A stretch of 44,781 nucleotides of DNA from an uncultured Eubacteriales bacterium (GTDB lineage Bacteria > Bacillota > Clostridia > Christensenellales > Aristaeellaceae): assembly GCA_902790495.1 (NCBI GenBank), contig CADASK010000033.1, forward strand, positions 1 to 44,781. The letters run 5' to 3'. The notes beneath the pieces were generated by a model, which had not been told where the DNA came from, ran no database searches, and worked only from the letters and a program-made list of their open reading frames with translations. Both the position numbers and the translations under genes were made by a program. Position 1 is the first letter of the stretch. The number at the start of each line of letters is the position of its first letter. Shown here in pieces: positions 28,191 to 35,298 of this stretch.

Positions 28191-29669
28191 ATGCCCTGCA
28201 CAACCCTTCTTGTCGGCAAGAAAGCCAGCTATGACGGTTCGACCCTGATGGCGCGCAACGAGGACTCCGGCGCGGGCCAGTTCACACCGAAAAAGTTCAT
28301 CGTGGTGCGGCCGGAGGATCAGCCGCGGCACTATGTCTCTGTCATCTCCAAGGTGGAGATCGACCTGCCGGACAACCCCATGCGCTACACCGCCGTGCCC
28401 AACGCCCTGCCGGACGAGGGCATCTGGGGCGAGGCCGGCATCAACGAGGCCAACGTCGCCATGAGCGAGACCGAGACCATCACCAGCAACGGCCGCGTCC
28501 TCGGCGCGGATCCCCTGGTGAAGGGCGGCATCGGCGAGGAGGACATGCTGACCCTGGTGCTGCCCTACATCCGCTCGGCCCGCGAGGGCGTGCTGCGCCT
28601 GGGCGGCCTGCTGGAGACCTACGGCACCTATGAGATGAACGGCATCGGCTTCCAGGATGTGGACGAGATCTGGTGGCTGGAGTCCATCGGCGGCCATCAC
28701 TGGATCGCCAAGCGCGTGCCGGACGACAGCTATGTGGTGATGCCGAACCAGCAGGGCATCGACTGGTTTGACCTGGCGGACGCCTTCGGCGAGCAGCGGG
28801 AGCACCTGTGCTCGGCGGATCTGATCGACTTCATCGCGGACAACCACCTCGACCTGATGATGGACGGGGCGGACAGCCGCGAGGCCCTGCGCGGGGTGAA
28901 GGAGTTCGACGCCCGCGCGGCCTTCGGCTCCCACGACGACGCGGATCACGCCTACAACACCGCCCGCGCCTGGCACATGGGGCGCACCCTGAACCCGCGC
29001 AGCTATGTGTGGGACGGCCCCGACGCGGACTTCCGCCCGGAGTCCAACGACATTCCGTGGAGCTTCGTGCCGGAGAAGAAGATCACGGTGGAGGATGTGA
29101 AGTACGTCCTCTCGGCCCACTACCAGGACACGCCCTTCGACCCCTACGGGCGCTTCGGCGACCCGGCCCAGCGCGGCCGCTACCGCTCCATCGGCATCAA
29201 CCGCAACAACTTCGTCGCCGTGACGCAGATTCGCCCCTACCTGCCCGAGGGCTTCCGCTGCCTGCAGTGGATCGCCATGGCCTCCAACGTGTTCAACGAG
29301 CTGGTGCCCTTCTACGCCAACGTGAACACCACGCCCGCCTACCTCTCCAACACCGGCGACACGGTGAGCACGGAGAATTTCTACTGGGCCAACCGGCTGA
29401 TCGGCGCGCTGAGCGACGCCCACTTCGGCGCCACCGCCTCGCCCATCGAGCGCTACCAGAAGGCGATGCAGGCCAAGGGCCACGAGCTGGTCAACGGCTT
29501 TGACGCCGAGGCCGCGAATAAGGACGCGGACGCGCTGCCCGCCTTCCTGGAGGGCTGCAACCAGGCGCTGGCCGACATGGCCCGCCGCGAGACCGACAGC
29601 CTCCTCGGCAAGGTGCTCTACGAGGCCAGCATGCGGATGAAGAACGGCTTCTCCCGGTCGGATGCGTAA
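28191..29669 (+). CDS. C69-family dipeptidase (PepD-like)
   Basis: A 492-residue protein starting MPCTTLLVGKKASYDGSTLM. C69 peptidases are N-terminal nucleophile hydrolases whose cysteine near residue 2 becomes the catalytic N-terminus; here it is C3 after a proline. The internal NEDSGAG, WGEAGINEANVAMSETETI and GIWGEAG segments fit the family, which cleaves dipeptides in the cytoplasm. There is no signal peptide. It starts 40 bases after the glucosidase stop, with its own strong AAAGGAGAG site. No terminator lies between, so co-transcription is likely though the functions are not linked. Normal length. Confidence 0.93.
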   Translation: MPCTTLLVGKKASYDGSTLMARNEDSGAGQFTPKKFIVVRPEDQPRHYVSVISKVEIDLPDNPMRYTAVPNALPDEGIWGEAGINEANVAMSETETITSNGRVLGADPLVKGGIGEEDMLTLVLPYIRSAREGVLRLGGLLETYGTYEMNGIGFQDVDEIWWLESIGGHHWIAKRVPDDSYVVMPNQQGIDWFDLADAFGEQREHLCSADLIDFIADNHLDLMMDGADSREALRGVKEFDARAAFGSHDDADHAYNTARAWHMGRTLNPRSYVWDGPDADFRPESNDIPWSFVPEKKITVEDVKYVLSAHYQDTPFDPYGRFGDPAQRGRYRSIGINRNNFVAVTQIRPYLPEGFRCLQWIAMASNVFNELVPFYANVNTTPAYLSNTGDTVSTENFYWANRLIGALSDAHFGATASPIERYQKAMQAKGHELVNGFDAEAANKDADALPAFLEGCNQALADMARRETDSLLGKVLYEASMRMKNGFSRSDA

Positions 29670-29693
29670 GAAAAGGAACCCCGGAGGCTCAAT

Positions 29694-30878
29694 GTGAAAA
29701 GACAATTTCCCCTCCTGCGCCGCGCGCTCTGCCTGCTGCTGGCGCTGTGCGCGCTGCCCCTGGCGTCCCTGGGCGAGTATGGCCGCGTCGCCACGCCGAA
29801 GGGGCCGGTCAAGGTGCGCAAATCCGCCAGCGCCAAGTCCAAGCTCGTGTGCGAGATCCCCAACAACACGATCCTCGAGATCGACGAGGTGGGCGACGAG
29901 TGGTGCCACGTGGTCTACGGCGGCAAGGACGGGTATGTGATGACGAAATTCCTCTCCATCCCGTCGATGGGTGCCCAGGGTGTTGCGATCCGCCTGAGCG
30001 CGGACGAGCTGACCCTGGGGGAGACCCTGGAGGTCACCGTCGGCGAGGCGGAGGCGGATGAAGCGGCAGGCTATACCTACCACCTGCTGACCGGCGCGAA
30101 AAAGCGCGCCAAGGCGGAGGCTGTGCCCTACGCCACGGTGTACGCCAGGCCGGAGGAGGAAGGCCTCTACAGCGTGGAGGTCACCGCCCGCGCCGCGGAC
30201 GGCAGCGAGACCACGGGCGAGGCCTTCTTCCGCGTGACGGCGGGGAAGGAAGAGCCGGAAGAGATCGGCAGGGCGGACGGGCTGACCGTCTACAGCCAGC
30301 GGGATGGCTGGTGGATCGATAAGCGCTACGGCGAGAGCGACCTGTCCACCTCCGGCTGCGCGATCTTCACCCTGTCCCACGCCCTGCAGCTGCTGGGCTA
30401 TCAGGGCGAGGAGATCCTGCCCGAAACCCTGGCGAAGCGCTACGCCTTCTGCCTGGTGGACGGCGGCACCCTCAACGAGACCCTGATCGGCCGCTCCGGC
30501 AAGAATTTCGGCTTCGCTACCCGCTCCGAGCTCATCGAGGACAAGGGTCGCATCCTGCAGGAGTTTGCCGAGGGCGCGGTGTTCACCTTCTCCATCGTGA
30601 AGAGCCACATCGCCCTGGCGGCGGGCGTCAGCGAGGACGGCGCCATGGTGCGCATCGTGGACTCCGCGCCCTCTGTGACCCTGGAGCGCATCAAGAACGA
30701 GCAGATATGGATCGAGGACACGGAGAAGGGCGGCTTCAGGCCGGTGACGGATCTGAGCGAGGTGCCCGGCGCGCGGTACTACTTTGACACCGCGTCCTTC
30801 GGCGGGCTGGTCTACTACCTGCCGATGGACTATGTGGCCAAGCGCGGCGTGCGGCTGATCAAGCCGAAAGGAAGATGA
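29694..30878 (+). CDS. Secreted SH3b / C39-like cysteine peptidase domain protein
   Basis: A 394-residue exported protein. Signal peptide residues 1-27; then a bacterial SH3 domain (VKVRKSASAKSKLVCEIPNN ... WCHVVYGGKDGYVMTKFL), a beta-rich Ig-like middle, and a papain-like C39-type domain. That domain has Cys in STSGCAIFTLSHAL, His in IVKSHIALAAG and Asp in RIVDSAP. SH3b domains usually hold cell-wall peptides, so a wall-associated peptidase is the best inference. It starts with GTG at 29694 seven bases after GGAGG; the ATG one base earlier is immediately closed by TGA. Its stop overlaps the ATG nearest the next gene, hinting at coupling. Confidence 0.82.
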   Translation: MKRQFPLLRRALCLLLALCALPLASLGEYGRVATPKGPVKVRKSASAKSKLVCEIPNNTILEIDEVGDEWCHVVYGGKDGYVMTKFLSIPSMGAQGVAIRLSADELTLGETLEVTVGEAEADEAAGYTYHLLTGAKKRAKAEAVPYATVYARPEEEGLYSVEVTARAADGSETTGEAFFRVTAGKEEPEEIGRADGLTVYSQRDGWWIDKRYGESDLSTSGCAIFTLSHALQLLGYQGEEILPETLAKRYAFCLVDGGTLNETLIGRSGKNFGFATRSELIEDKGRILQEFAEGAVFTFSIVKSHIALAAGVSEDGAMVRIVDSAPSVTLERIKNEQIWIEDTEKGGFRPVTDLSEVPGARYYFDTASFGGLVYYLPMDYVAKRGVRLIKPKGR

Positions 30879-30883
30879 ACGCC

Positions 30884-31399
30884 ATGTCCCTGGAGAGTGA
30901 AACCCTGACCGAGCTGCGTGCGGGTGAGCTGGTGCCCAAGGATCACCCGCGCATTCTTCTGCGCGGCAGGCTGGATACCCTGGCGGCGGAGATTCTGCTG
31001 CTGATGACCGAGGGCCCCGATGGCTTTCGCGAAGACCTGGCGGACGCGCTGCGCCTCGTCCACGCCATCCTCGCCGCCGAGGCGCTGGAAAAGCCCCTCG
31101 GCCCGTGGACGCTGGGCGGCATGGCGGCGGACGCCCTGCGGGAGGCCTCCCATCACCCGGAGCGGTACGGCTTTCCTGGACACAGGCCGCCCGCGCCGGA
31201 GCACGGACGGACGGCGGCGGCGCTGAACCGGCTCCGGGCCATCTCCCGCGAGACCGAGATCGCGGCGGTGACCGCCTTCCGCCGGGAGGACGGCAGCTTC
31301 AGCCATGAGGACTGCATCCTCGCGCTGAACCGGCTGTCCAGCTTTTTCTATGTCCTGCAGCTGCGGGCCGCCCAGAGCGCCCTCGAAGCGAAACGATAA
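30884..31399 (+). CDS. Cobalamin adenosyltransferase-like domain protein (EutT C-domain type)
   Basis: A 171-residue all-helical protein with the sequence landmarks of the EutT/ethanolamine-type corrinoid adenosyltransferase: LVPKDHPRILLRGRLDTLAA, then a long helical middle, LNRLRAISRETEIAAVTAF and DCILALNRLSSFFYVLQL. Such enzymes move the adenosyl group of ATP onto cob(I)alamin. Known Firmicutes relatives carry an additional ~90-residue N-terminal part that is missing here, so only the catalytic helical domain is present. ATG at 30884 is nine bases after GGAAG; the ATG at 30875 has no spacing. No ethanolamine or propanediol genes are near, so the user of the cofactor is unknown. Confidence 0.78.
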   Translation: MSLESETLTELRAGELVPKDHPRILLRGRLDTLAAEILLLMTEGPDGFREDLADALRLVHAILAAEALEKPLGPWTLGGMAADALREASHHPERYGFPGHRPPAPEHGRTAAALNRLRAISRETEIAAVTAFRREDGSFSHEDCILALNRLSSFFYVLQLRAAQSALEAKR

Positions 31400-31430
31400 C
31401 CCGGCAGCAAACAAGAAAGGATCTGTTTTC

Positions 31431-32066
31431 ATGAACCAGCCCGATCGCCGCGACAGCGGCATGGTCTACATCGCCGACGAGGCCTGCTTTGCGCAGATGA
31501 TGCGCGCCCGACGTATCACCGGCGAGATGAACCGCCACGATCCCACCGACATCAAGGGCCTGATGGATCTGGCGCAGGAGCTGCTGCAGACCGATGAGCA
31601 GCCTATTATCAACCCGCCCTTCTTCTGCGACTACGGCAACCACATCCACGTGGGGAAGAATTTCTTCGCCAACTACAACTGCACGATCCTGGACGTGGGC
31701 ACGGTGACCATCGGCGACAACTGCCAGATGGCCCCCAACGTGGCCATCTACACGGCCGGCCATCCCCTGCACCCCGACACCCGCCGCACGGCCTGGGAGT
31801 ACGGCATCCCGGTGACCATCGGCCATGACGTGTGGCTCGGCGGCAGCGTGGTGGTGTGCCCCGGCGTGACCATCGGGGACAACGTGGTCATCGGCGCGGG
31901 CAGCGTGGTGACGAAGGACATCCCGTCCAACTGCGTCGCGGCGGGGAATCCGTGCCGGGTGATCCGGGAGATCACGGATGAGGATCGGCGGTTCTATTTC
32001 AGGCGGCAGGAGATCGATGACGAGGCGTGGGAGGATGTCTGCAACAAGAATAGGTGGCAGAGATAA
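31431..32066 (+). CDS. Maltose/galactoside O-acetyltransferase family protein (left-handed beta helix)
   Basis: A 211-residue hexapeptide-repeat acetyltransferase. The N-terminal helical cap (DDACF-type start, RRITGEMNRHDP) is followed by the beta-helix repeats IGDNCQMAPNVAIYTAGHPL, IGHDVWLGGSVVVCPGVTIG and NVVIGAGSVVTKDIPSNCVA. The catalytic His is in YTAGHPLHP. These enzymes acetylate sugars with acetyl-CoA as trimers. ATG at 31431 has AAAGGA ten bases upstream; the frame extends into the previous gene but without a start signal. The C-terminus (RRQEIDDEAWEDVC) is normal for the group. The sugar is not predictable. Confidence 0.92.
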   Translation: MNQPDRRDSGMVYIADEACFAQMMRARRITGEMNRHDPTDIKGLMDLAQELLQTDEQPIINPPFFCDYGNHIHVGKNFFANYNCTILDVGTVTIGDNCQMAPNVAIYTAGHPLHPDTRRTAWEYGIPVTIGHDVWLGGSVVVCPGVTIGDNVVIGAGSVVTKDIPSNCVAAGNPCRVIREITDEDRRFYFRRQEIDDEAWEDVCNKNRWQR

Positions 32067-32103
32067 CGGCCTATCACACTTGTCAATTTCCTGTCAAAAC
32101 CTC

Positions 32104-32132
32104 TTCCAAACACCCGGTTTCCGTGCTATAAT
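32104..32132 (+). promoter_or_regulatory. Promoter of the class II aldolase gene
   Basis: TTCCAA (32104-32109), 17-base spacer, TATAAT (32127-32132). The -35 is weak. TGTCAA occurs at 32081 and 32092, also 11 bp apart, just upstream. Confidence 0.65.
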
Positions 32133-32165
32133 GAGGCCATTGAACGAACTAAGGAGGGATCCCCC

Positions 32166-33134
32166 ATGGCGATCGTAACCACCACCGAAATGTTCCGCAA
32201 GGCTTATGACGGCCACTATGCCATCGGCGCCTTCAATGTCAACAACATGGAGATCATCCAGGGCATCACCGAGGCCGCCAAGGCCGAGAACGCTCCCCTG
32301 ATCCTGCAGGTTTCCGCCGGCGCCCGCAAGTACGCCAAGCACGTCTACCTGATGAAGATGATCGAGGCCGCCGTGGCGGACACCGATCTGCCCATCGCCG
32401 TGCATCTGGACCACGGCCCCGACTTCGAGACCTGCAAGAGCTGCATCGACGGCGGCTTCTCCTCCGTGATGATCGACAAGAGCAGCCTGCCCTTCGAGGA
32501 GAACATCCGCGAGACCCGCAAGGTCGTCGAGTATGCCCACGACCACGGTGTGGTGGTCGAGGCTGAGCTGGGCACTCTGGCCGGCGTCGAGGACGACGTG
32601 AAGGTCTCCGCCGAGGACAGCTCCTACACCCATCCCGAGGAAGTGGAAGAGTTCGTCTCCCGCACGGGCTGCGACTCCCTGGCCATCGCCATCGGCACCT
32701 CCCACGGCGCTTACAAGTTCACCGCCGCGCAGTGCACCCGCAACGCGGACGGCATCCTGGTGCCCCCGCCCCTGCGATTCGACGTGCTGGAGGAGGTCTC
32801 CAAGCGTCTGCCCGGCTTCCCGATCGTGCTCCACGGCGCTTCCTCTGTGCCGCAGGAGTTCGTGAAGATCATCAACGAGAACGGCGGCAGGCTGCCTGAC
32901 GCCGTGGGCATCCCCGAGGAGCAGCTGCGTAAGGCCGCAACCATGGCCGTGTGCAAGATCAACATCGACAGCGACCTGCGCCTGGCCTTCACCGCCGCGG
33001 TGCGCAAGCACTTCAACGAGCATCCCGATCACTTCGATCCCCGCCAGTACCTCACCGAGGCCCGCGACGCCATCCGCAAGATGGTTCAGCACAAGATCGT
33101 GGACGTGCTGGGCTGCAACGGCGCGGCGCTGTAA
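32166..33134 (+). CDS. fba: Class II fructose-bisphosphate aldolase
   Basis: A 322-residue class II aldolase: IGAFNVNNMEIIQGITEAA at the start, D82 and H83 in VHLDHG (catalytic Asp and zinc ligand), EAELGTLAGVED, the second zinc His in IGTSHGAYKF, and HGASSVPQE with the third zinc ligand, followed by KINIDSDLR. It splits fructose 1,6-bisphosphate into two triose phosphates in glycolysis and works in reverse in gluconeogenesis; the tagatose-bisphosphate version cannot be ruled out. ATG at 32166 follows AAGGAGGG. Strong codon bias suggests high expression. Ends with a clear terminator. Confidence 0.95.
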   Translation: MAIVTTTEMFRKAYDGHYAIGAFNVNNMEIIQGITEAAKAENAPLILQVSAGARKYAKHVYLMKMIEAAVADTDLPIAVHLDHGPDFETCKSCIDGGFSSVMIDKSSLPFEENIRETRKVVEYAHDHGVVVEAELGTLAGVEDDVKVSAEDSSYTHPEEVEEFVSRTGCDSLAIAIGTSHGAYKFTAAQCTRNADGILVPPPLRFDVLEEVSKRLPGFPIVLHGASSVPQEFVKIINENGGRLPDAVGIPEEQLRKAATMAVCKINIDSDLRLAFTAAVRKHFNEHPDHFDPRQYLTEARDAIRKMVQHKIVDVLGCNGAAL

Positions 33135-33159
33135 GCGAAACGGAACAAATGGTTTTTGT

Positions 33160-33197
33160 CAGGGAGTTCTCCGGCTGGAGGGCTCCCTGGTTTTTTT
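33160..33197 (+). terminator. Terminator of the aldolase gene
   Basis: CAGGGAG (33160-33166) / CTCCCTG (33183-33189) followed by GTTTTTTT. A second small hairpin ACGGAGC-TTTA-GCTCCGT follows at 33205-33222. Confidence 0.8.
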
Positions 33198-33249
33198 GCG
33201 AAAAAACGGAGCTTTAGCTCCGTAAAATATTGCTCAACAAACATGAAGG

Positions 33250-33375
33250 GGCGAAGGGGTGCAGGGGGCTCGGAGCGTCCGGAAAACGCCATGTTATGGA
33301 GTTTTCAGCGGAGAGCGGGCGGCAGCCCCGGGCCGATCGCAAAGCCCCCTGCCCGCGCTCGCAGGCGTGGAACCC
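33250..33375 (+). repeat. Dispersed modular hairpin repeat, copy R5
   Basis: GCGAAGGGGTGCAGGGGGCT, then GGAAAACGCCAT-GTT-ATGGAGTTTTC (one mismatch to the perfect stem in R2), CCGATCGCAAAGCCCCCTGC and CCGCGCTCGCAGGCGTGG. One copy of the unit that is doubled in R2. Confidence 0.87.
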
Positions 33376-33387
33376 TTATCGATTGCG

Positions 33388-33440
33388 AGGACAACCCCTC
33401 AGTCATCGCTGGCGCGATGACAGCTCCCCTCAAAGGGAGC
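33388..33440 (+). repeat. Intergenic repeat with CTCCC/GGGAG hairpin
   Basis: CCCCTCAGTCATCGCTGGCG, then CAGCTCCCCTCAAAGGGAG followed by CCAAG. Related to the block at 7163-7288. It lies between R5 and R6; the ~450 bases from 33135 to 33584 hold only repeats and a terminator. Confidence 0.55.
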
Positions 33441-33499
33441 CAAGCTGATACTGCCTACAGACGCGCTAAGCCTATACAATAGCTGCCTAAACAACGGAG

Positions 33500-33563
33500 G
33501 CGGGCGAAGGTTTCCAAAGGGCGATCGCAAAGCCCTTTGGCCGCGCCCGCAGGCGCGGAACCC
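33500..33563 (+). repeat. Dispersed modular hairpin repeat, copy R6
   Basis: CGGGCGAAGG, CCAAAGGG-CGATCGCAAAG-CCCTTTGG, then CCGCGCCCGCAGGCGCGG. It ends 21 bases from the 3' end of tRNA-Glu. Confidence 0.88.
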
Positions 33564-33584
33564 CCAAAAAGACAAAAGAAAAAG

Positions 33585-33657
33585 CACCTCCGACCGGATT
33601 CGAACCGGTGTCGCCGCCTTGAGAGGGCGGTGTGCTAGGCCACTACACAACGGAGGC
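33585..33657 (-). tRNA. tRNA-Glu (anticodon CTC)
   Basis: On the minus strand the 73-nt cloverleaf has acceptor GCCTCCG/CGGAGGT (one G-U closing pair), D stem GTGT/GCAC, anticodon stem CCGCC/GGCGG with loop CTCTCAA (anticodon CTC, codon GAG), and T arm ACCGG-TTCGAAT-CCGGT, discriminator G. The 3' CCA is not encoded. It follows tRNA-Gln by six bases in one transcript. Confidence 0.95.
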
Positions 33658-33663
33658 ACAAAG

Positions 33664-33734
33664 CTGGGGAACTAGGATTCGAACCTAGACAATACGAGTC
33701 AGAGTCGCAGGTGCTGCCGTTACACCATTCCCCA
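33664..33734 (-). tRNA. tRNA-Gln (anticodon CTG)
   Basis: A 71-nt cloverleaf: acceptor TGGGGAA/TTCCCCA, anticodon stem TGCGA/TCGTA with loop CTCTGAC (anticodon CTG, codon CAG), T arm CTAGG-TTCGAAT-CCTAG, discriminator G, CCA not encoded. The first gene of the two-tRNA unit, 20 bases after the -10. Confidence 0.95.
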
Positions 33735-33754
33735 TCAGCATTGGCTGCTTGACT

Positions 33755-33783
33755 ATATTATCAAATTTCCGTAGGATTGTCAA
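33755..33783 (-). promoter_or_regulatory. Promoter of the tRNA-Gln/tRNA-Glu unit
   Basis: On the minus strand TTGACA (33778-33783), 17-base spacer, TAATAT (33755-33760). Confidence 0.85.
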
Positions 33784-33896
33784 GTGTTTTATGATGGTAA
33801 TTTGTGGATTCTTCAATGAGAGGAGTCCCGGCGGATGACTGCGCGGGCTTTCGCGGGAAAGGCGGCTATCTGGCAAGGTGGGATACATATGGGTTT

Positions 33897-33944
33897 GTCG
33901 AGTACAGTCGACAAGAAAGGGGCTTTTTGTCGAGTGTACTCGAC
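33897..33944. repeat. 18-bp inverted repeat (long hairpin) upstream of the DUF4143 ATPase gene
   Basis: GTCGAGTACAGTCGACAA (33897-33914) pairs with TTGTCGAGTGTACTCGAC (33927-33944), one mismatch, 12-base loop. GTCGA occurs four times. It ends 28 bases before the -35 of the next gene and could be an operator or a small mobile repeat. Confidence 0.75.
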
Positions 33945-33972
33945 AGGAAAAGGCGAACCGCAGCGCTGGGTC

Positions 33973-34001
33973 TTGACGGACGCCTCGATCTCGGCTAAAA
34001 T
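33973..34001 (+). promoter_or_regulatory. Promoter of the DUF4143 ATPase gene
   Basis: TTGACG (33973-33978), 17-base spacer, TAAAAT (33996-34001), 33 bases before the start codon. Confidence 0.75.
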
Positions 34002-34034
34002 ACGATTGAATCTTATTTTGGCCGAGGTGAGAGC

Positions 34035-35261
34035 ATGACCTACATTCATCGGACGCTGGAGCCGGTTATTCAGGCCATCAATCGGGACTATGGATGCCTG
34101 CTGCTCATCGGCCCCAGGCAGGTGGGCAAGACCACCATGCTGGAGCACCTCATGGCGGGAAGCAAGCGAACCAAGGTTACGCTGGACGATACGGAAAACC
34201 GCCGGCTGGCCAGAAGTGATCCGGATCTGTTTTTGCAGCTGCACCCGGCGCCTGTGCTGATCGACGAGGTGCAGTACGCCCCCGAGCTCTTCTCAGCCAT
34301 CAAGATCCGGATAGACAACGGAGCGCCAGCCGGCTCCTATTGGCTGACCGGTTCCCAGGCGTTTCAGCTGATGGATCTGGCGCAGGAGTCCCTGGCGGGC
34401 CGGGCGGCCATCGTGCATATGTCAGCCCTCTCCCAGGCGGAGATGGAAGGCGATACGGCGGCGGAACCCTTCGAGCTGCATGCGGATGCGCTGAAACGCC
34501 GGACGGAAAACCGCCGTCCCGCCTCGGTCGCCGAGGTCTATGAGCGCATCTGGCGCGGCTCCATGCCGGGCTACAGAAGCGGCCGGTATACGGACCGCGA
34601 CGTGTTCTACAGTTCTTATGTCCAGACATACATCAACCGGGACGTCGTGGACATGATCTCAGGGGTCGACAGGCTGCTGTTTACGGATTTCGTGCGCGCC
34701 GCGGCGTGCCGTGTCGGTCAGCTGCTGAACGCGCACGACATCGCCCAGGATGTGGGTGTTTCGGATGACACGGCCCGCAGATGGCTGCTGGTGCTGGAAA
34801 AGTCGGAGATCATCTTCTATCTGCGTCCATACGCCAATAACCTGCTCAAGCGCACCCTCAAGACACCCAAGATGTATTTCTTCGACACAGGCCTTGTGGC
34901 CTACCTCACACGCTATTCCAGCCCCGAGATCCTGATGAACGGCGCGATCAACGGCGCGATCCTGGAAAATTATGCCGTCGCCGAGATCAGGAAGAGCTGG
35001 CTGAATCACGCCAAAGAGAGTCTCTGCTGGTATTATCGGGACAAGGACAGCAACGAGATCGACCTGGTGATGGAGGCCGATGGCAAGCTCCATCCCCTGG
35101 AAATCAAAAAGAGCGTCAATCCGCCGACACAGATCGCGTCCACCTTCACCATCCTCGACAAGGGCTCTGTCCCGCGCGGGGAAGGCGCGATCCTCTGCCT
35201 GCGCGACGCACTCTCCGCCGTGGATCGGCAAACCTGGATCGTGCCGATCTGGATGATCTAA
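34035..35261 (+). CDS. AAA-type ATPase with DUF4143 C-terminal domain
   Basis: A 408-residue protein: Walker A GPRQVGKT (26-33), Walker B PVLIDEVQYAPELF, sensor WLTGSQAF, then a winged-helix region (LLNAHDIAQDVGVSDDTARR) and the DUF4143 domain with FFDTGLVAYL and the nuclease-like WYYRDKDSNEIDLVMEADGK ... EIKKS. The D/E...E-x-K arrangement at the end recalls a PD-(D/E)XK fold. Such proteins are widespread in gut Clostridia; their function is not established, and defence or mobile-element links have been suggested. ATG at 34035 follows GAGGTGAGAG. Its stop lies 37 bases before the topoisomerase gene, so some read-through is possible. Confidence 0.88.
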   Translation: MTYIHRTLEPVIQAINRDYGCLLLIGPRQVGKTTMLEHLMAGSKRTKVTLDDTENRRLARSDPDLFLQLHPAPVLIDEVQYAPELFSAIKIRIDNGAPAGSYWLTGSQAFQLMDLAQESLAGRAAIVHMSALSQAEMEGDTAAEPFELHADALKRRTENRRPASVAEVYERIWRGSMPGYRSGRYTDRDVFYSSYVQTYINRDVVDMISGVDRLLFTDFVRAAACRVGQLLNAHDIAQDVGVSDDTARRWLLVLEKSEIIFYLRPYANNLLKRTLKTPKMYFFDTGLVAYLTRYSSPEILMNGAINGAILENYAVAEIRKSWLNHAKESLCWYYRDKDSNEIDLVMEADGKLHPLEIKKSVNPPTQIASTFTILDKGSVPRGEGAILCLRDALSAVDRQTWIVPIWMI

Positions 35262-35298
35262 ATCTCAGACCAATCACCCATCAGATAGGAGCCTGACT

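Noticed and set aside
32081-32097. TGTCAA twice at 11 bp before the aldolase gene as another Pho-type box
   Set aside because: Only two repeats, different hexamer, and about 30 bases from the -10; too weak to claim.
33835-34038. Short plus-strand frame across the 18-bp inverted repeat
   Set aside because: It overlaps the hairpin and the DUF4143 promoter and has no ribosome site.
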